A DNA stretch of 41,156 nucleotides, taken from NCBI RefSeq assembly GCF_000422845.1, contig NZ_AUGV01000024.1:1-41156 (forward strand). The letters run 5' to 3'. A model generated the notes under the pieces. That model did no database searches. It saw only the letters and a program-made list of their open reading frames with translations, and was not told the origin of the DNA. Each line of letters starts with the position of its first letter. Positions within the stretch are counted from its first letter, which is position 1. This DNA is from Oceanobacter kriegii DSM 6294. GTDB taxonomy: Bacteria > Pseudomonadota > Gammaproteobacteria > Pseudomonadales > Oceanobacteraceae. A program made the position numbers and the translations under genes. This document shows, one piece after another, positions 25,781 to 34,471 of this stretch.

Positions 25781-27256
25781 ATGTTCTCGCTTGCTCATCA
25801 TGGGGCTGTTACGGGGGTAACGGGTTCCTGTCATCAGCTGTTGTTGGATAACGGTCATTCCTTGCTGGTTGATTGCGGTATGTTCCAGGGGGCGGAAGCC
25901 ACTCCAGGTGCAGATGCAGATTCATTAGAGCGCCGTACTCAAATCACGTTTGATATTTCGTCTGTGCGGGCGTTGTTGGTTACTCATTGCCATATCGATC
26001 ATGTTGGTCGTCTGCCGTGGTTGTTGGCTGCGGGCTTTGATGGGCCGGTTTATGCCAGCCGTGCTACCTGTGAGTTATTACCACTGGTGATCGAAGATGC
26101 CTTGAAGGTGGGGGTAACCCGTGATGCCGGTTTAATTAACCAGGTGGTCGGGCGGCTGAAAACCATGTTACGCCCGGTGGATTATGGTGCTGCTGTGCCA
26201 TTGCCGGAGTTGGATCAGAATGGCCAGTCAGTGACGGCGTGTTTTAAGCCGGCAGGCCATATTCTGGGTTCTGCCTATATCGAGTTGACGATTACGTCGT
26301 CTGCTTCTGGCGCTATTGAGCAGGTTTCGCAAAAGGTGGTGTTTTCCGGGGATTTGGGGGCACGTGATACACCGTTGCTGCCAGATCCTGAGCCATTGGT
26401 GTCGGCCGATGTGTTGGTGTTGGAAAGCACTTATGGCGACAAAAACCACGGCGACCGACGTAATCGGCGGGCGCGTTTGGAGTCTGCGTTAAAGCGCTGT
26501 TTGACGAATGCTGGCACTGTGTTGATTCCGGCATTTTCCATAGGCCGCACTCAGGAACTGCTGTACGAGCTTGAGGACATTTTTCACCATTTGCCAGAAT
26601 CATCAGGTGGGCGCTCTGGTTTAACAGATGCTGTTGATGTGGTGGTGGATTCGCCACTGGCAGCTAGGTTTACTGGGCATTATCGGCGCTTGAGCGAGTA
26701 TTGGGATGCGGAAGCCCGACAGCGTTTGGTGACTGGGCGGCACCCGTTGAGTTTCGATCAGCTCTTAACGATTGAATCGCATCAGGATCATATGAATGCG
26801 GTGGGGTATCTGCGCCGCACCGGGCGTCCTGCCATTATGATTGCTGCCAGTGGCATGTGTGCTGGCGGGCGTATTGTGAATTATTTGAAGGCGCTGCTGG
26901 CCGATGAGCGCACGGATGTGCTGTTTGTGGGCTATCAGGCCCGCGGAACGCTAGGGCGAGACATTCAACATTGGGGGCCCAAAGGCGGATATGTGTTCGT
27001 TGATGGGCAAAAGGTCAATATCGCTGCCAACGTTGAGACATTGTCCGGTTACAGCGCCCACGCAGATCAGGATGATTTACTGGCATTCGCCAAAGGACCG
27101 TCTGGTCATAGTTCGCCAGTTCGACACGTGGTGCTTGTGCACGGCGATGACGATGCAAAACAGCAACTGAAGTTGGTGCTGGAGCGCGAAATGCCCGGTG
27201 TTGATGTTGTGGTGCCTGCCACGCCCCATGAAAGTTACCGCTTGCCACTGGTGTGA
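25781..27256 (+). CDS. beta-CASP metallo-beta-lactamase-fold hydrolase (RNase-like)
   Basis: The 491-residue protein joins a metallo-beta-lactamase domain to a beta-CASP insert and is of the CPSF73/YsiH-like RNA-processing type. Metal motifs are HCHIDHVGRLP (H-x-H-x-D-H), the later His in KPAGHILGSAYIE, FSGDLGARD and ESTYGDKNH; the beta-CASP and RMMBL parts show ASGMCAGGRIVNYL and ETLSGYSAHADQDDLL. Most characterised members cut RNA at the 3' end or degrade it. It lies alone between the two polysaccharide operons with its own leader (GGAAG near the ATG). A link to polysaccharide regulation is possible but not shown by the sequence. Confidence 0.9.
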   Translation: MFSLAHHGAVTGVTGSCHQLLLDNGHSLLVDCGMFQGAEATPGADADSLERRTQITFDISSVRALLVTHCHIDHVGRLPWLLAAGFDGPVYASRATCELLPLVIEDALKVGVTRDAGLINQVVGRLKTMLRPVDYGAAVPLPELDQNGQSVTACFKPAGHILGSAYIELTITSSASGAIEQVSQKVVFSGDLGARDTPLLPDPEPLVSADVLVLESTYGDKNHGDRRNRRARLESALKRCLTNAGTVLIPAFSIGRTQELLYELEDIFHHLPESSGGRSGLTDAVDVVVDSPLAARFTGHYRRLSEYWDAEARQRLVTGRHPLSFDQLLTIESHQDHMNAVGYLRRTGRPAIMIAASGMCAGGRIVNYLKALLADERTDVLFVGYQARGTLGRDIQHWGPKGGYVFVDGQKVNIAANVETLSGYSAHADQDDLLAFAKGPSGHSSPVRHVVLVHGDDDAKQQLKLVLEREMPGVDVVVPATPHESYRLPLV

Positions 27257-27417
27257 TTTTTCATCGGTTCACCTATTTGGGTGAATTATCCAGTGCGGGT
27301 GTGTGATTAGCTCAACTCCGTGGTGCTGCTGCCGAACCCGGAAACGTCGAATCAATACACAGCGAGCAATACACGGCGAGCTAGCACAGCGGCTCATCAG
27401 CATGATGTCTGACTTAT

Positions 27418-27517
27418 GAGTGCCGGGCTAATGGGTAAGGAGAGTCGGGCTAGTGAGTAAGAGGGCCGGGTATCTTGTTACATTCAGTACCCGGGGAAAT
27501 CGGCACAAAAGTGCCGA
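27418..27517. promoter_or_regulatory. tandem 22-bp repeats and two dyads upstream of the second polysaccharide operon
   Basis: GAGTGCCGGGCTAATGGGTAAG (27418-27439, 22 bp) is followed directly by a near copy (27440-27461) and a partial third. Then come a CCGGGTA/TACCCGG dyad (27466-27472 with 27488-27494) and a perfect TCGGCAC-AAAA-GTGCCGA hairpin (27500-27517). The 16-17 bp sequence TTATGAGTGC...GGGCT at 27415 recurs at 29205 before the outer-membrane barrel gene. These may be regulator sites; the regulator is unknown. The rest of 27257-27417 shows nothing definite. Confidence 0.45.
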
Positions 27518-27614
27518 ATAGGCGCTGTTTATGACAAATAGCTGAACAGTAAGAAGAATTTATGGAATCTCGGCCAGTATGTCGCATTTGGTCGTGTTAA
27601 TATTTGTGAATCGT

Positions 27615-27643
27615 TAGACAAACTTTTCGCAGATCGGGATAAT
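27615..27643 (+). promoter_or_regulatory. sigma70-type promoter of the second polysaccharide operon
   Basis: TAGACA (27615-27620) and GATAAT (27638-27643) are separated by 17 bp, matching five of six consensus bases each. Transcription would begin near 27650, about 90 bp before the first gene. Confidence 0.6.
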
Positions 27644-27661
27644 TGCTGACCTATCTTTACC

Positions 27662-27673
27662 AGCGGTAACGTG
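27662..27673 (+). promoter_or_regulatory. ops-like (JUMPstart) element
   Basis: AGCGGTAACGTG matches the RfaH-recruiting ops consensus GGCGGTAGCGTG at ten of twelve bases, keeping the CG...CG that forms the small non-template hairpin. It lies in the predicted 5' leader of a long polysaccharide operon, where RfaH-type antitermination is known to act. A stable hairpin (27674-27683 with 27688-27697, loop GCTT) follows directly. Confidence 0.5.
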
Positions 27674-27736
27674 TTAGGGCCCAGCTTTGGGCTTTAAAGG
27701 AATCTCAGCAGCCAGGGACGCTGAAGGAATAGTGAA

Positions 27737-29140
27737 ATGACCTCTCAAAAAATGATCCGACCCAACCCTAATAGCTTCAGTGCGGTGTTTCGCCTCATTG
27801 ACTTGGCGATTATCTTCGGGTTGTTCCCCTTGTGTGCCATTGTCTATGGCATTGCCATGGCGCCTATCTATTTCGCCACTGCGGCAATTGCGGCAGTGGG
27901 GTACTTGCTGGTGGCTGAATCGTTCAACGTGTATCGCTCATGGCGTGGCACGTCTCAGCTCAAGATGATGCTGATTCCACTGGCAGCCTGGGTGTCGGTG
28001 TGTTTTGCCGTCATGTTGTTCGTGTTCTTTGCCAAGATGGGCTCTGACTTCTCTCGTGTGGCAACCGGTGGCTGGATGCTCTGCGTGATGGTGTTGCTGG
28101 TCGGCTGGCGTTTGGCCTTCGGCGCGCTACTGAAGCACTTCCGTAAAAAAGGTTACAACACGCGTAAAGTGGCGATTGTTGGTGTGAACGAAATGGCCGT
28201 TGCCATGCGCAAGGAGCTGGCAGACAACCCGGAAATGGGGTACCAGTTTGTGGGCTACTACGACGATCGCAGTCTGCCTCGAGTGCAAGAGCAATTTCCC
28301 GGCGCATGCCTGGAAGGCACCATTGCCGACCTGATTGATAAAACTCGCCGTGGCGAGATTGAAACCATTTTTATTGCGCTGCCGCTGAAGGCTCAAAAGC
28401 GCATCGACGAAATTTTGAAGCAGTGTGGTGATACTACTGCGTCTGTGCATCTGATTCCGGACTTCTTCACTTACAATCTGATTCATGCCCGCCTGAGTGA
28501 AGTGGGCAACATGCAAACCATCAGTGTTTATGAAACCCCGATCTTTGGTTTCAACGATGTGTTGAAGCGCATGTTCGACATTGTGTTTTCTCTGTGTGTG
28601 CTGGCGGTGATTGCCATTCCTATGTTGGTGATTGCTGCCGCGGTGAAATTTACTTCGCCGGGTCCGGTTATTTTCAAACAGTTCCGCTATGGCCTGGATG
28701 GTCGCAAAATTCATGTGTGGAAGTTCCGCAGCATGTCGGTAACCGAGAACGGCGACAAGGTGGTGCAAGCCAAGAAAGGTGATATGCGTATTACCAAGGT
28801 TGGGGCGTTTATTCGTAAAACTTCGCTGGATGAGTTGCCGCAGTTTATTAATGTGTTGCAGGGCAGCATGTCCGTAGTTGGCCCAAGGCCTCATGCGGTG
28901 GCTCACAACGAGGAATATCGCAAGCTGATTCCTTACTACATGCTACGCCACAAGGTGAAGCCGGGAATTACTGGCTGGGCCCAGATTAATGGTTTTCGAG
29001 GCGAAACCGATACGCTCGATAAAATGGAAGGACGCGTTCACTACGACCTGGAATACATCCGCAACTGGTCGATTTGGATGGATATCAAAATCGTTTTCCT
29101 GACTTTCTTCAAAGGCTTTGTGGGAAGTCACGTGCACTGA
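27737..29140 (+). CDS. wcaJ: undecaprenyl-phosphate glucose phosphotransferase (WcaJ-like initiating transferase)
   Basis: This polyprenyl-phosphate hexose-1-phosphate transferase loads the first sugar phosphate on undecaprenyl phosphate. The 467-residue protein has four N-terminal TM helices, a CoA-binding-like middle domain (KVAIVGVNEMAVAM near 150), a further helix near 290, and the conserved bacterial sugar transferase domain: KRMFDIVFSLCVLAV, KFTSPGPVIFKQ, WKFRSM, KTSLDELPQFINVL, VVGPRP and KPGITGWAQINGFRGET. This long form usually transfers glucose-1-phosphate. GAAGGAATAG precedes the ATG. It opens the operon under the ops-like leader. The symbol is by analogy. Confidence 0.93.
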   Translation: MTSQKMIRPNPNSFSAVFRLIDLAIIFGLFPLCAIVYGIAMAPIYFATAAIAAVGYLLVAESFNVYRSWRGTSQLKMMLIPLAAWVSVCFAVMLFVFFAKMGSDFSRVATGGWMLCVMVLLVGWRLAFGALLKHFRKKGYNTRKVAIVGVNEMAVAMRKELADNPEMGYQFVGYYDDRSLPRVQEQFPGACLEGTIADLIDKTRRGEIETIFIALPLKAQKRIDEILKQCGDTTASVHLIPDFFTYNLIHARLSEVGNMQTISVYETPIFGFNDVLKRMFDIVFSLCVLAVIAIPMLVIAAAVKFTSPGPVIFKQFRYGLDGRKIHVWKFRSMSVTENGDKVVQAKKGDMRITKVGAFIRKTSLDELPQFINVLQGSMSVVGPRPHAVAHNEEYRKLIPYYMLRHKVKPGITGWAQINGFRGETDTLDKMEGRVHYDLEYIRNWSIWMDIKIVFLTFFKGFVGSHVH

Positions 29141-29170
29141 GTTACTCAAAGCGCCTGCGCAGTCACGGCC

Positions 29171-29221
29171 AGAGCCCTCGAATTTATATGGGATGGGCTC
29201 TGGGTTATGAGTGCTAGGGCT
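29171..29221 (+). promoter_or_regulatory. hairpin and repeated motif upstream of the outer-membrane barrel gene
   Basis: AGAGCCC (29171-29177) pairs with GGGCTCT (29195-29201), 30 bp after the sugar transferase stop; it could weaken readthrough but lacks a T-run. TTATGAGTGCTAGGGCT (29205-29221) closely repeats a motif at 27415. The remaining 440 bp to 29662 are unique; CATAAT at 29585-29590 is a possible -10, without a good -35. Confidence 0.35.
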
Positions 29222-29662
29222 CACATATGAGTTGTTGTTCCGTGTGTAGGACAATCGGAATAGATTTAAAGAATCCCGAAAAATAAAAATATTCTGAACA
29301 CCAGTGTTGCTGAACACCTGTTGCATGAAATTTGTAAGTCGATTTTGTGAGTCGGTTAGCAAATCTTCATCGGGTTTTCATAATGTAGCGCTAGTGTTGC
29401 TTTCGGAATTGAGATACTTCAGAACCGTGATTGTCAGCATTGGGTGGCTGTAGCATGAGCTTGTTTGGCTTGTGCTGGCCTGTCCGGCGCAGTTGGGCGT
29501 AAGGTTCTGAAAGATAAAACGCGTTGCTGAAGAAAATTCATGCATGAAAGTCAGTATGTACTGTTATTTTCTGTAAGTACGCGTCATAATTGCGCCGATT
29601 TTTGGAACTGCCGGTAATCCGGCTCCTAAGTAAGAATTCAAGCAAAATTTGAGAGGACTGAT

Positions 29663-30841
29663 ATGAAAGCTTGGCAGCTACCTTTGGTTGCGATGGCGAC
29701 TGTTTCAACAGGCGCATACGCAGTGGAAGCGGACGGAATCATGCTTGGAAGCGGCGTAACTGTGCTGCCGGGTGTTGAACTGTCCATCTCCGACAACAAC
29801 AACATCTACCTGGAAGACAGCAACACGAACAGCTCCACCATTACTCGTGTTCGTCCAAACGTTGGCCTGAACGCCGACCTGGGCGCAGCGGTTGTTAACG
29901 CTTTCTACCAGTTTGAATCTGCAACTTACTCTGCCGATTCTGATGATAACTACCTGGATCACCTGCTGACTCTGGGCGCTGACTACGAAGCGACTTCTCG
30001 CGTTTCTGTTGCTGGTGCGTTCAAGTTCAACAAAGGCCATGACGACCGTGGTACCGGTTCCCTGCAAACCGAAACCACCAACGAACGTGATCCTTCCGAG
30101 TACAGTGAACTGACTCTGGGTGCTTCTGCTACCTACGGTGCCGACTCTGCATTCGCTAACGTAACCGGTTACGTTGAGCGTTACGGCAAAGAGTACGACA
30201 ACAACGAAGACATCACTGACACTCTGAACTACGACAAAACCACTGTTGGCGCTGAGCTGGCTCTGAAAGTGTCTCCAGACACCAAAGTGCTGTTCGACAT
30301 CAGCAACGCTGAAATCTCTTACGACGACAGCGCTGCTTCTGCCAAAGAAGGTTCTCTGGTTAAGTTCCTGGTAGGTGCTAGCTGGAACATGACCGGCAAG
30401 ACCACTGGTGAGTTCAAAATCGGTACCGCGAAGCGTTCTTTCGATGAGTCCACTTTTGACGACAACAGCTCCTTCTCCTGGGAAGGTAACGTAAGCTGGT
30501 CTCCTAAGTCTTACTCTACCGTTACTTTAATGACCAGCCAGAGCTCCAACGAATCTACCGGTATCGGTACTTACGTTGACAACAGCTACACCATGGTTAA
30601 CTGGGATCACGAGTTCTCCACTATGTGGGCAATGAACGTAATGGCTTCCCTGAACGGTGACGACTACGTTGACGGCGATCGTAAAGACACTACCAAGGCA
30701 TTCACCATTGCGGGTATCTACTCTCCGATGAAAATGCTGGACGTAAAAGCGGGTCTGGATATCGCCAAGCGTGATTCCGATGCAGCTGGTGCAGACTACA
30801 GCAAGCGAGTAATTTCTGTGGGTGCTACTCTGGCCTTCTAA
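29663..30841 (+). CDS. outer-membrane beta-barrel protein (BBP2-like), polysaccharide-locus type
   Basis: The 392-residue protein has a signal peptide (cleavage after STGAYA) and then many amphipathic strands separated by Asp/Asn-rich turns, ending in a C-terminal Phe (VISVGATLAF), as outer-membrane barrels do. It resembles the barrel proteins (GumE-neighbour or PF10082 type) found in exopolysaccharide export loci next to Wza/Wzc. It may help pass polymer through the outer membrane or anchor it. Codons are strongly biased to AAC, GAC, CTG, GGT and CGT, pointing to high expression. It has a 522-bp upstream gap and a hairpin terminator after it, so it may form its own transcript within the operon. 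Confidence 0.75.
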   Translation: MKAWQLPLVAMATVSTGAYAVEADGIMLGSGVTVLPGVELSISDNNNIYLEDSNTNSSTITRVRPNVGLNADLGAAVVNAFYQFESATYSADSDDNYLDHLLTLGADYEATSRVSVAGAFKFNKGHDDRGTGSLQTETTNERDPSEYSELTLGASATYGADSAFANVTGYVERYGKEYDNNEDITDTLNYDKTTVGAELALKVSPDTKVLFDISNAEISYDDSAASAKEGSLVKFLVGASWNMTGKTTGEFKIGTAKRSFDESTFDDNSSFSWEGNVSWSPKSYSTVTLMTSQSSNESTGIGTYVDNSYTMVNWDHEFSTMWAMNVMASLNGDDYVDGDRKDTTKAFTIAGIYSPMKMLDVKAGLDIAKRDSDAAGADYSKRVISVGATLAF

Positions 30842-30870
30842 GCCTTAACTCACTATATTCTTGCTTAAGT

Positions 30871-30902
30871 CATCGGCCTGCCTTGCAGGCCGATGGTGTT
30901 TT
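30871..30902 (+). terminator. strong hairpin between barrel gene and wza
   Basis: CATCGGCCTGC (30871-30881), loop CTT, GCAGGCCGATG (30885-30895), then GTGTTTT. A perfect 11-bp GC-rich stem with a short T-run suggests partial termination or 3'-end protection of the barrel mRNA. Confidence 0.6.
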
Positions 30903-30929
30903 GGTAAGTTGCTAAACAGGATGTCTTCA

Positions 30930-31499
30930 ATGCTGCGGTGGTTCAGCCTGCTGGTTCTCAGTCTGGTTTCTCTTTCATTCTCCATCAATTCGATGGCTGC
31001 TCCTGCTCAGTACCGTTTGGGTGCTGGCGACCTGATTCAGATCAGTGTGTATGACGAGCCTGACTTGAGTCAGGAAGTGCGTATTGGCCTGTCCGGGACT
31101 ATTTCCTTCCCATTGTTGGGAGATGTATCGGTTTCTGGCTTGAGCCCTAAAGAGCTGGAAGAAGAACTGGTAACCCGCTTGAAGGGCCCATACCTGTTAG
31201 ACCCAAGCGTGACGGTGTCGATTGTTGAGTATCGCCCGTTTTACATGACGGGTGAGGTTGAGAAGCCTGGCAGTTACGCGTTTCACCCGGGCCTGACGGT
31301 AGATAAGGCAATTTCCATTGCCGGTGGTTTCACCGAGCGCGCTTCCAAAAGCAAGATTTTTGTTATGCACGATCAGAGTGCAGTCAAGGATGGTACGTCA
31401 CAAGGGCTGTTGGTAGAGCCGGGTGAGAAGAAATCCCTGGATTTGTACGATGTGGTACAGCCGGGTGACGTAATTACGGTGGAGCAGAGCTTCTTCTGA
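30930..31499 (+). CDS. wza: Wza/GumB-like polysaccharide export protein
   Basis: A periplasmic/outer-membrane export protein of about 189 residues, the short type with one polysaccharide biosynthesis/export (PES) domain and a SLBB domain. The signal peptide is MLRWFSLLVLSLVSLSFS up to SMAAPA, with no lipobox Cys, unlike E. coli Wza (which is also twice as long). The PES domain begins YRLGAGDLIQISVYDEPDLS; the SLBB part has YMTGEVEKPGSYAFHPGLT and ISIAGGFTERASKSK. I chose ATG 30930 because AGGA lies about eight bases upstream; ATG 30921 sits directly on that site. The upstream frame to 30861 covers the terminator hairpin and is rejected. Confidence 0.9.
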   Translation: MLRWFSLLVLSLVSLSFSINSMAAPAQYRLGAGDLIQISVYDEPDLSQEVRIGLSGTISFPLLGDVSVSGLSPKELEEELVTRLKGPYLLDPSVTVSIVEYRPFYMTGEVEKPGSYAFHPGLTVDKAISIAGGFTERASKSKIFVMHDQSAVKDGTSQGLLVEPGEKKSLDLYDVVQPGDVITVEQSFF

Positions 31500-31504
31500 T
31501 TGTG

Positions 31505-33727
31505 ATGACTATGAATGAACGTAATAACGGATTTGAAGCCGGCGGCGCGGCTTCTGTAGAAACGATTGACCTGATGCACTACTGGCGAGTATTTCGCCGC
31601 CATCTGAGTAAAATTCTGGCGCTGACCATTGTTGCCACCGCCATTGCGGTACTGGTGGTTATGTCCATGACGCCGGTCTACAAAGCCACCACCACCTTGT
31701 TGATTGAAGCTGAAGAAGCCAAAATCGTATCCATCGAAGAGGTGTACGGTATTGGTGGGCAGTCTTCTGAATATTTCCAGACTCAATTTGAAATCCTCAA
31801 GTCCCGTGAGCTTGCCAAGCGCGTAGCAATTCAATTGGACCTGGTGAACAACCCTGAGTTCAATCCTGCACACCCGGCTAACGCCAAGTCGTTCTCCCTG
31901 AAAGAGATGATTTTGGGTGAGTCTGAGCCGCCAACCGAAGCCGAAATTCTGGCCACGACAGTTGATAACTTCTGGGCTGCGGTATCTGTATCGCCACTGC
32001 GTAAAACCCAGTTGGTAAAAGTGTCTGTTGAGAGCGAATCTCCAGAACTGGCTCAGCGTGCATCCGATGCCATGGCCAAGGCATATATCGATTCTCAGCT
32101 GGAAGCCAAAATTGGTATGACCCAGCAAGCTGCCAGCTGGTTGCAAGAGCGTTTGGGTGGCCTTAAAGCTCGTCTTGATGAGTCTGAGCGCCGTTTGCAG
32201 GAATACCGCGAAGCCAACAACCTGATTGATGTTGAAGGTGTCGATACGCTGGTGTCCAAGCAGTTGGACGAAATTACCGAGCGTCTGGTGGAGGCCAGCT
32301 CTCGTCGTCTGGAAGCTGAAACGGCCTACAACCAGCTGCAATCGCTGGATGATCGTAGCTACGACAGTTTGAGTAGCTTGCCGCAAATTCTGAACAACCC
32401 GTTGGTTGCTGTGTTGCGCCAGAATGAGACGCAAGCGGAGCTGAAGGTATCTGAGCTGTCCAAGCGTTACGGTCCAAAACACCCGAAAATGATTGCGGCC
32501 CAGTCCGATCTGGATGCAGTTCGTGAGTCTGTTCGTACTCAGATGATCCGTATTGCTTCCAGTATTGAGAAGGAATACAACACCTCCAAGTCAAAAGAGA
32601 TTGCTCTGGAAGGTGCGCTGGCCGACAAGGTTGAAGAAGTACGTAAGCTGAACCGTACGGAATTCACGCTGAACGAATACACTCGTGAAGTGCGTGGTAA
32701 CCGTCAGCTGTATGAAACATTCTTCGATCGTATTCGTGAAACAAACGAAACTGGCGATCTGCAAGCAGCAAACGCCCGTATTACCGACCCGGCCGTACTA
32801 CCGAGCGATCCGGTTAAACCTAACAAGAAACTGGTTGTGGCTCTGACCTTTGTGGTTGCCATGATGTTTGGTGTGGGTCTGGCGTTCCTGCTGGATGCTT
32901 TGGATGCCACTCTGAAGAATCCGGATGATGTTGACCGTAAGTTGGGTACGCCATTGCTGGGTATGCTGCCAATGATCGATTCCGGTATCCTGAAGAAACT
33001 GAACATCGAAGAAGGCCGACTGGTTCGTGCCTTCTCGGATGATACTCTGCATGGCTTGTCGGAGCAGGTGCGTACCTTGCGTACCAGCTTGACGCTGGCT
33101 GGCCTAGAAAGCCCGGCTCAGGTGATTTTGCTGACGTCATCCGTACCGGGCGAAGGTAAAACCACCACTTCTGCCAACCTGGCGGAAGCCTATGGCCAGA
33201 TGGAAAAAACCCTGCTGATCGACGCCGATATGCGTCGTCCGACCATGGCCAAGAAACTGGGGCTGGCGCCAAACAGCAAGGGCTTGTCTAACGCGGTGGC
33301 TTACCCGGATACGCTGGATGAATGTATTCATCACATGGAAGACCTCAACGTTGATGTGATTCCGGCTGGTCCGATTCCACCAAACCCACTTGAGCTGTTG
33401 AGCTCCCGCAACTTCGAGAAGCTGCTGGGCACACTGCGTGAGCGTTACCAGCGTATCATCATTGACTCCGCGCCAATGAAACTGGTGAGTGATGCCTTGT
33501 ACCTGTCGACCCTGGCAGACGGTGTCGTTTACGTCGTAAAAGCAGACGCAACCCGCGACAAGCTGGTGAAGAGCTGCCTGACCAAGCTGGACGATTCCAA
33601 TGCCCGTATTTACGGCGTGGTACTGAACCAGCTGGACGTTAATAAAGAAGCGCGTTACGGCAGCTATGGTGAATACCAGGGCTACTACGATGCTTACGGC
33701 TATCGTTCCGAGGAAAAGAATGCCTGA
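31505..33727 (+). CDS. wzc: Wzc-like polysaccharide co-polymerase with C-terminal tyrosine autokinase
   Basis: The 740-residue inner-membrane protein controls chain length and export through cyclic autophosphorylation. An N-terminal Wzz domain lies between TM1 (about 37-56) and TM2 (about 440-463), with a coiled-coil periplasmic part including the GNVR-like stretch (about 200-420). The BY-kinase domain has Walker A SSVPGEGKTTTSANLA (about 545), Walker A' LLIDADMRRP (about 571) and Walker B IIIDSAP (about 652). The tail is a Tyr cluster (YGSYGEYQGYYDAYGY), the usual autophosphorylation site. ATG 31505 or 31511 are equally possible. It follows wza directly; the next gene overlaps its stop. Confidence 0.94.
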   Translation: MTMNERNNGFEAGGAASVETIDLMHYWRVFRRHLSKILALTIVATAIAVLVVMSMTPVYKATTTLLIEAEEAKIVSIEEVYGIGGQSSEYFQTQFEILKSRELAKRVAIQLDLVNNPEFNPAHPANAKSFSLKEMILGESEPPTEAEILATTVDNFWAAVSVSPLRKTQLVKVSVESESPELAQRASDAMAKAYIDSQLEAKIGMTQQAASWLQERLGGLKARLDESERRLQEYREANNLIDVEGVDTLVSKQLDEITERLVEASSRRLEAETAYNQLQSLDDRSYDSLSSLPQILNNPLVAVLRQNETQAELKVSELSKRYGPKHPKMIAAQSDLDAVRESVRTQMIRIASSIEKEYNTSKSKEIALEGALADKVEEVRKLNRTEFTLNEYTREVRGNRQLYETFFDRIRETNETGDLQAANARITDPAVLPSDPVKPNKKLVVALTFVVAMMFGVGLAFLLDALDATLKNPDDVDRKLGTPLLGMLPMIDSGILKKLNIEEGRLVRAFSDDTLHGLSEQVRTLRTSLTLAGLESPAQVILLTSSVPGEGKTTTSANLAEAYGQMEKTLLIDADMRRPTMAKKLGLAPNSKGLSNAVAYPDTLDECIHHMEDLNVDVIPAGPIPPNPLELLSSRNFEKLLGTLRERYQRIIIDSAPMKLVSDALYLSTLADGVVYVVKADATRDKLVKSCLTKLDDSNARIYGVVLNQLDVNKEARYGSYGEYQGYYDAYGYRSEEKNA

Positions 33728-34436
33728 GTCGTTCGATAGCGCTTCAGCAAAGCAGGGGAGTCAATCCCCTGCGTTGACTTCCAAAACCCCGCTGCCAGTT
33801 ATGGTATTGCGGGTTTTTGCGATTCTGGGGATACCAGTTGCACTGTTCTGTGTGTATTTTGCCGCCATTCATGCGCTGATCTTGATGGGCGAATATTCCG
33901 ATTACAGCGCCAATGACCCGGAAGTGGTAAAGCCAAGCAAGTGGCTGGAAATGGCCGCGCCGATGGCGGGCTGGATACCGGACTACTACGAAGCTCAAGG
34001 GCAGTATTACCTCAACCAGGCTTCTACCCTGAAAGGCCAAGCGGTTGTTCAGGCGCTTTCAACTTCTGCGGAATATTGGGAGCAAGCTTATGAACTGCGC
34101 CCAGGTTGGCCTTACTACCCTCTGTCTGCTTTGGTTGCCGTGTCGTATTACAACGCGCCACTGGAGCAGGTTCATAAATACGTTGATCAATTGGTCGCGC
34201 TTTCTTACAACGAACGCGGCGTGCACCAAAACCTCTTTAAAGCCGGATTTCGAGTTTGGCCAAGGCTGACAGCAGAGCAGCGAAAGTGGTTTATCAAACA
34301 AGCTGCTATGCCCTACGGCCAAACCACCCGCCGGGCTTTCCAGGCAGCGCGTGAATATGGCTACCGTGACATGCTATGCGCCAACCTACCGCTTAACCGC
34401 GCAGCGCCGTATTGCATGAAAAAACGCAAGAAGTAA
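33720..34436 (+). CDS. VpsP-like polysaccharide biosynthesis protein, single TM
   Basis: The 238-residue protein has a cytoplasmic N-terminus, one TM helix (about residues 25-50, VLRVFAILGIPVALFCVYFA) and a helical periplasmic domain with TPR-like character (YYLNQASTLKGQAVVQAL, YWEQAYELRPGWPYYPLSAL). Its size, topology and place after the wzc kinase gene resemble VpsP-type accessory proteins of marine gammaproteobacterial exopolysaccharide operons; this is a tentative match and the biochemical role of that family is not established. ATG 33720 overlaps the wzc stop by 8 bp, so translation is coupled. It ends the operon. Confidence 0.65.
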   Translation: MPESFDSASAKQGSQSPALTSKTPLPVMVLRVFAILGIPVALFCVYFAAIHALILMGEYSDYSANDPEVVKPSKWLEMAAPMAGWIPDYYEAQGQYYLNQASTLKGQAVVQALSTSAEYWEQAYELRPGWPYYPLSALVAVSYYNAPLEQVHKYVDQLVALSYNERGVHQNLFKAGFRVWPRLTAEQRKWFIKQAAMPYGQTTRRAFQAAREYGYRDMLCANLPLNRAAPYCMKKRKK

Positions 34437-34471
34437 CCTTCAAAGGGCAAGCCGTCGGAAACGTGATGAAC

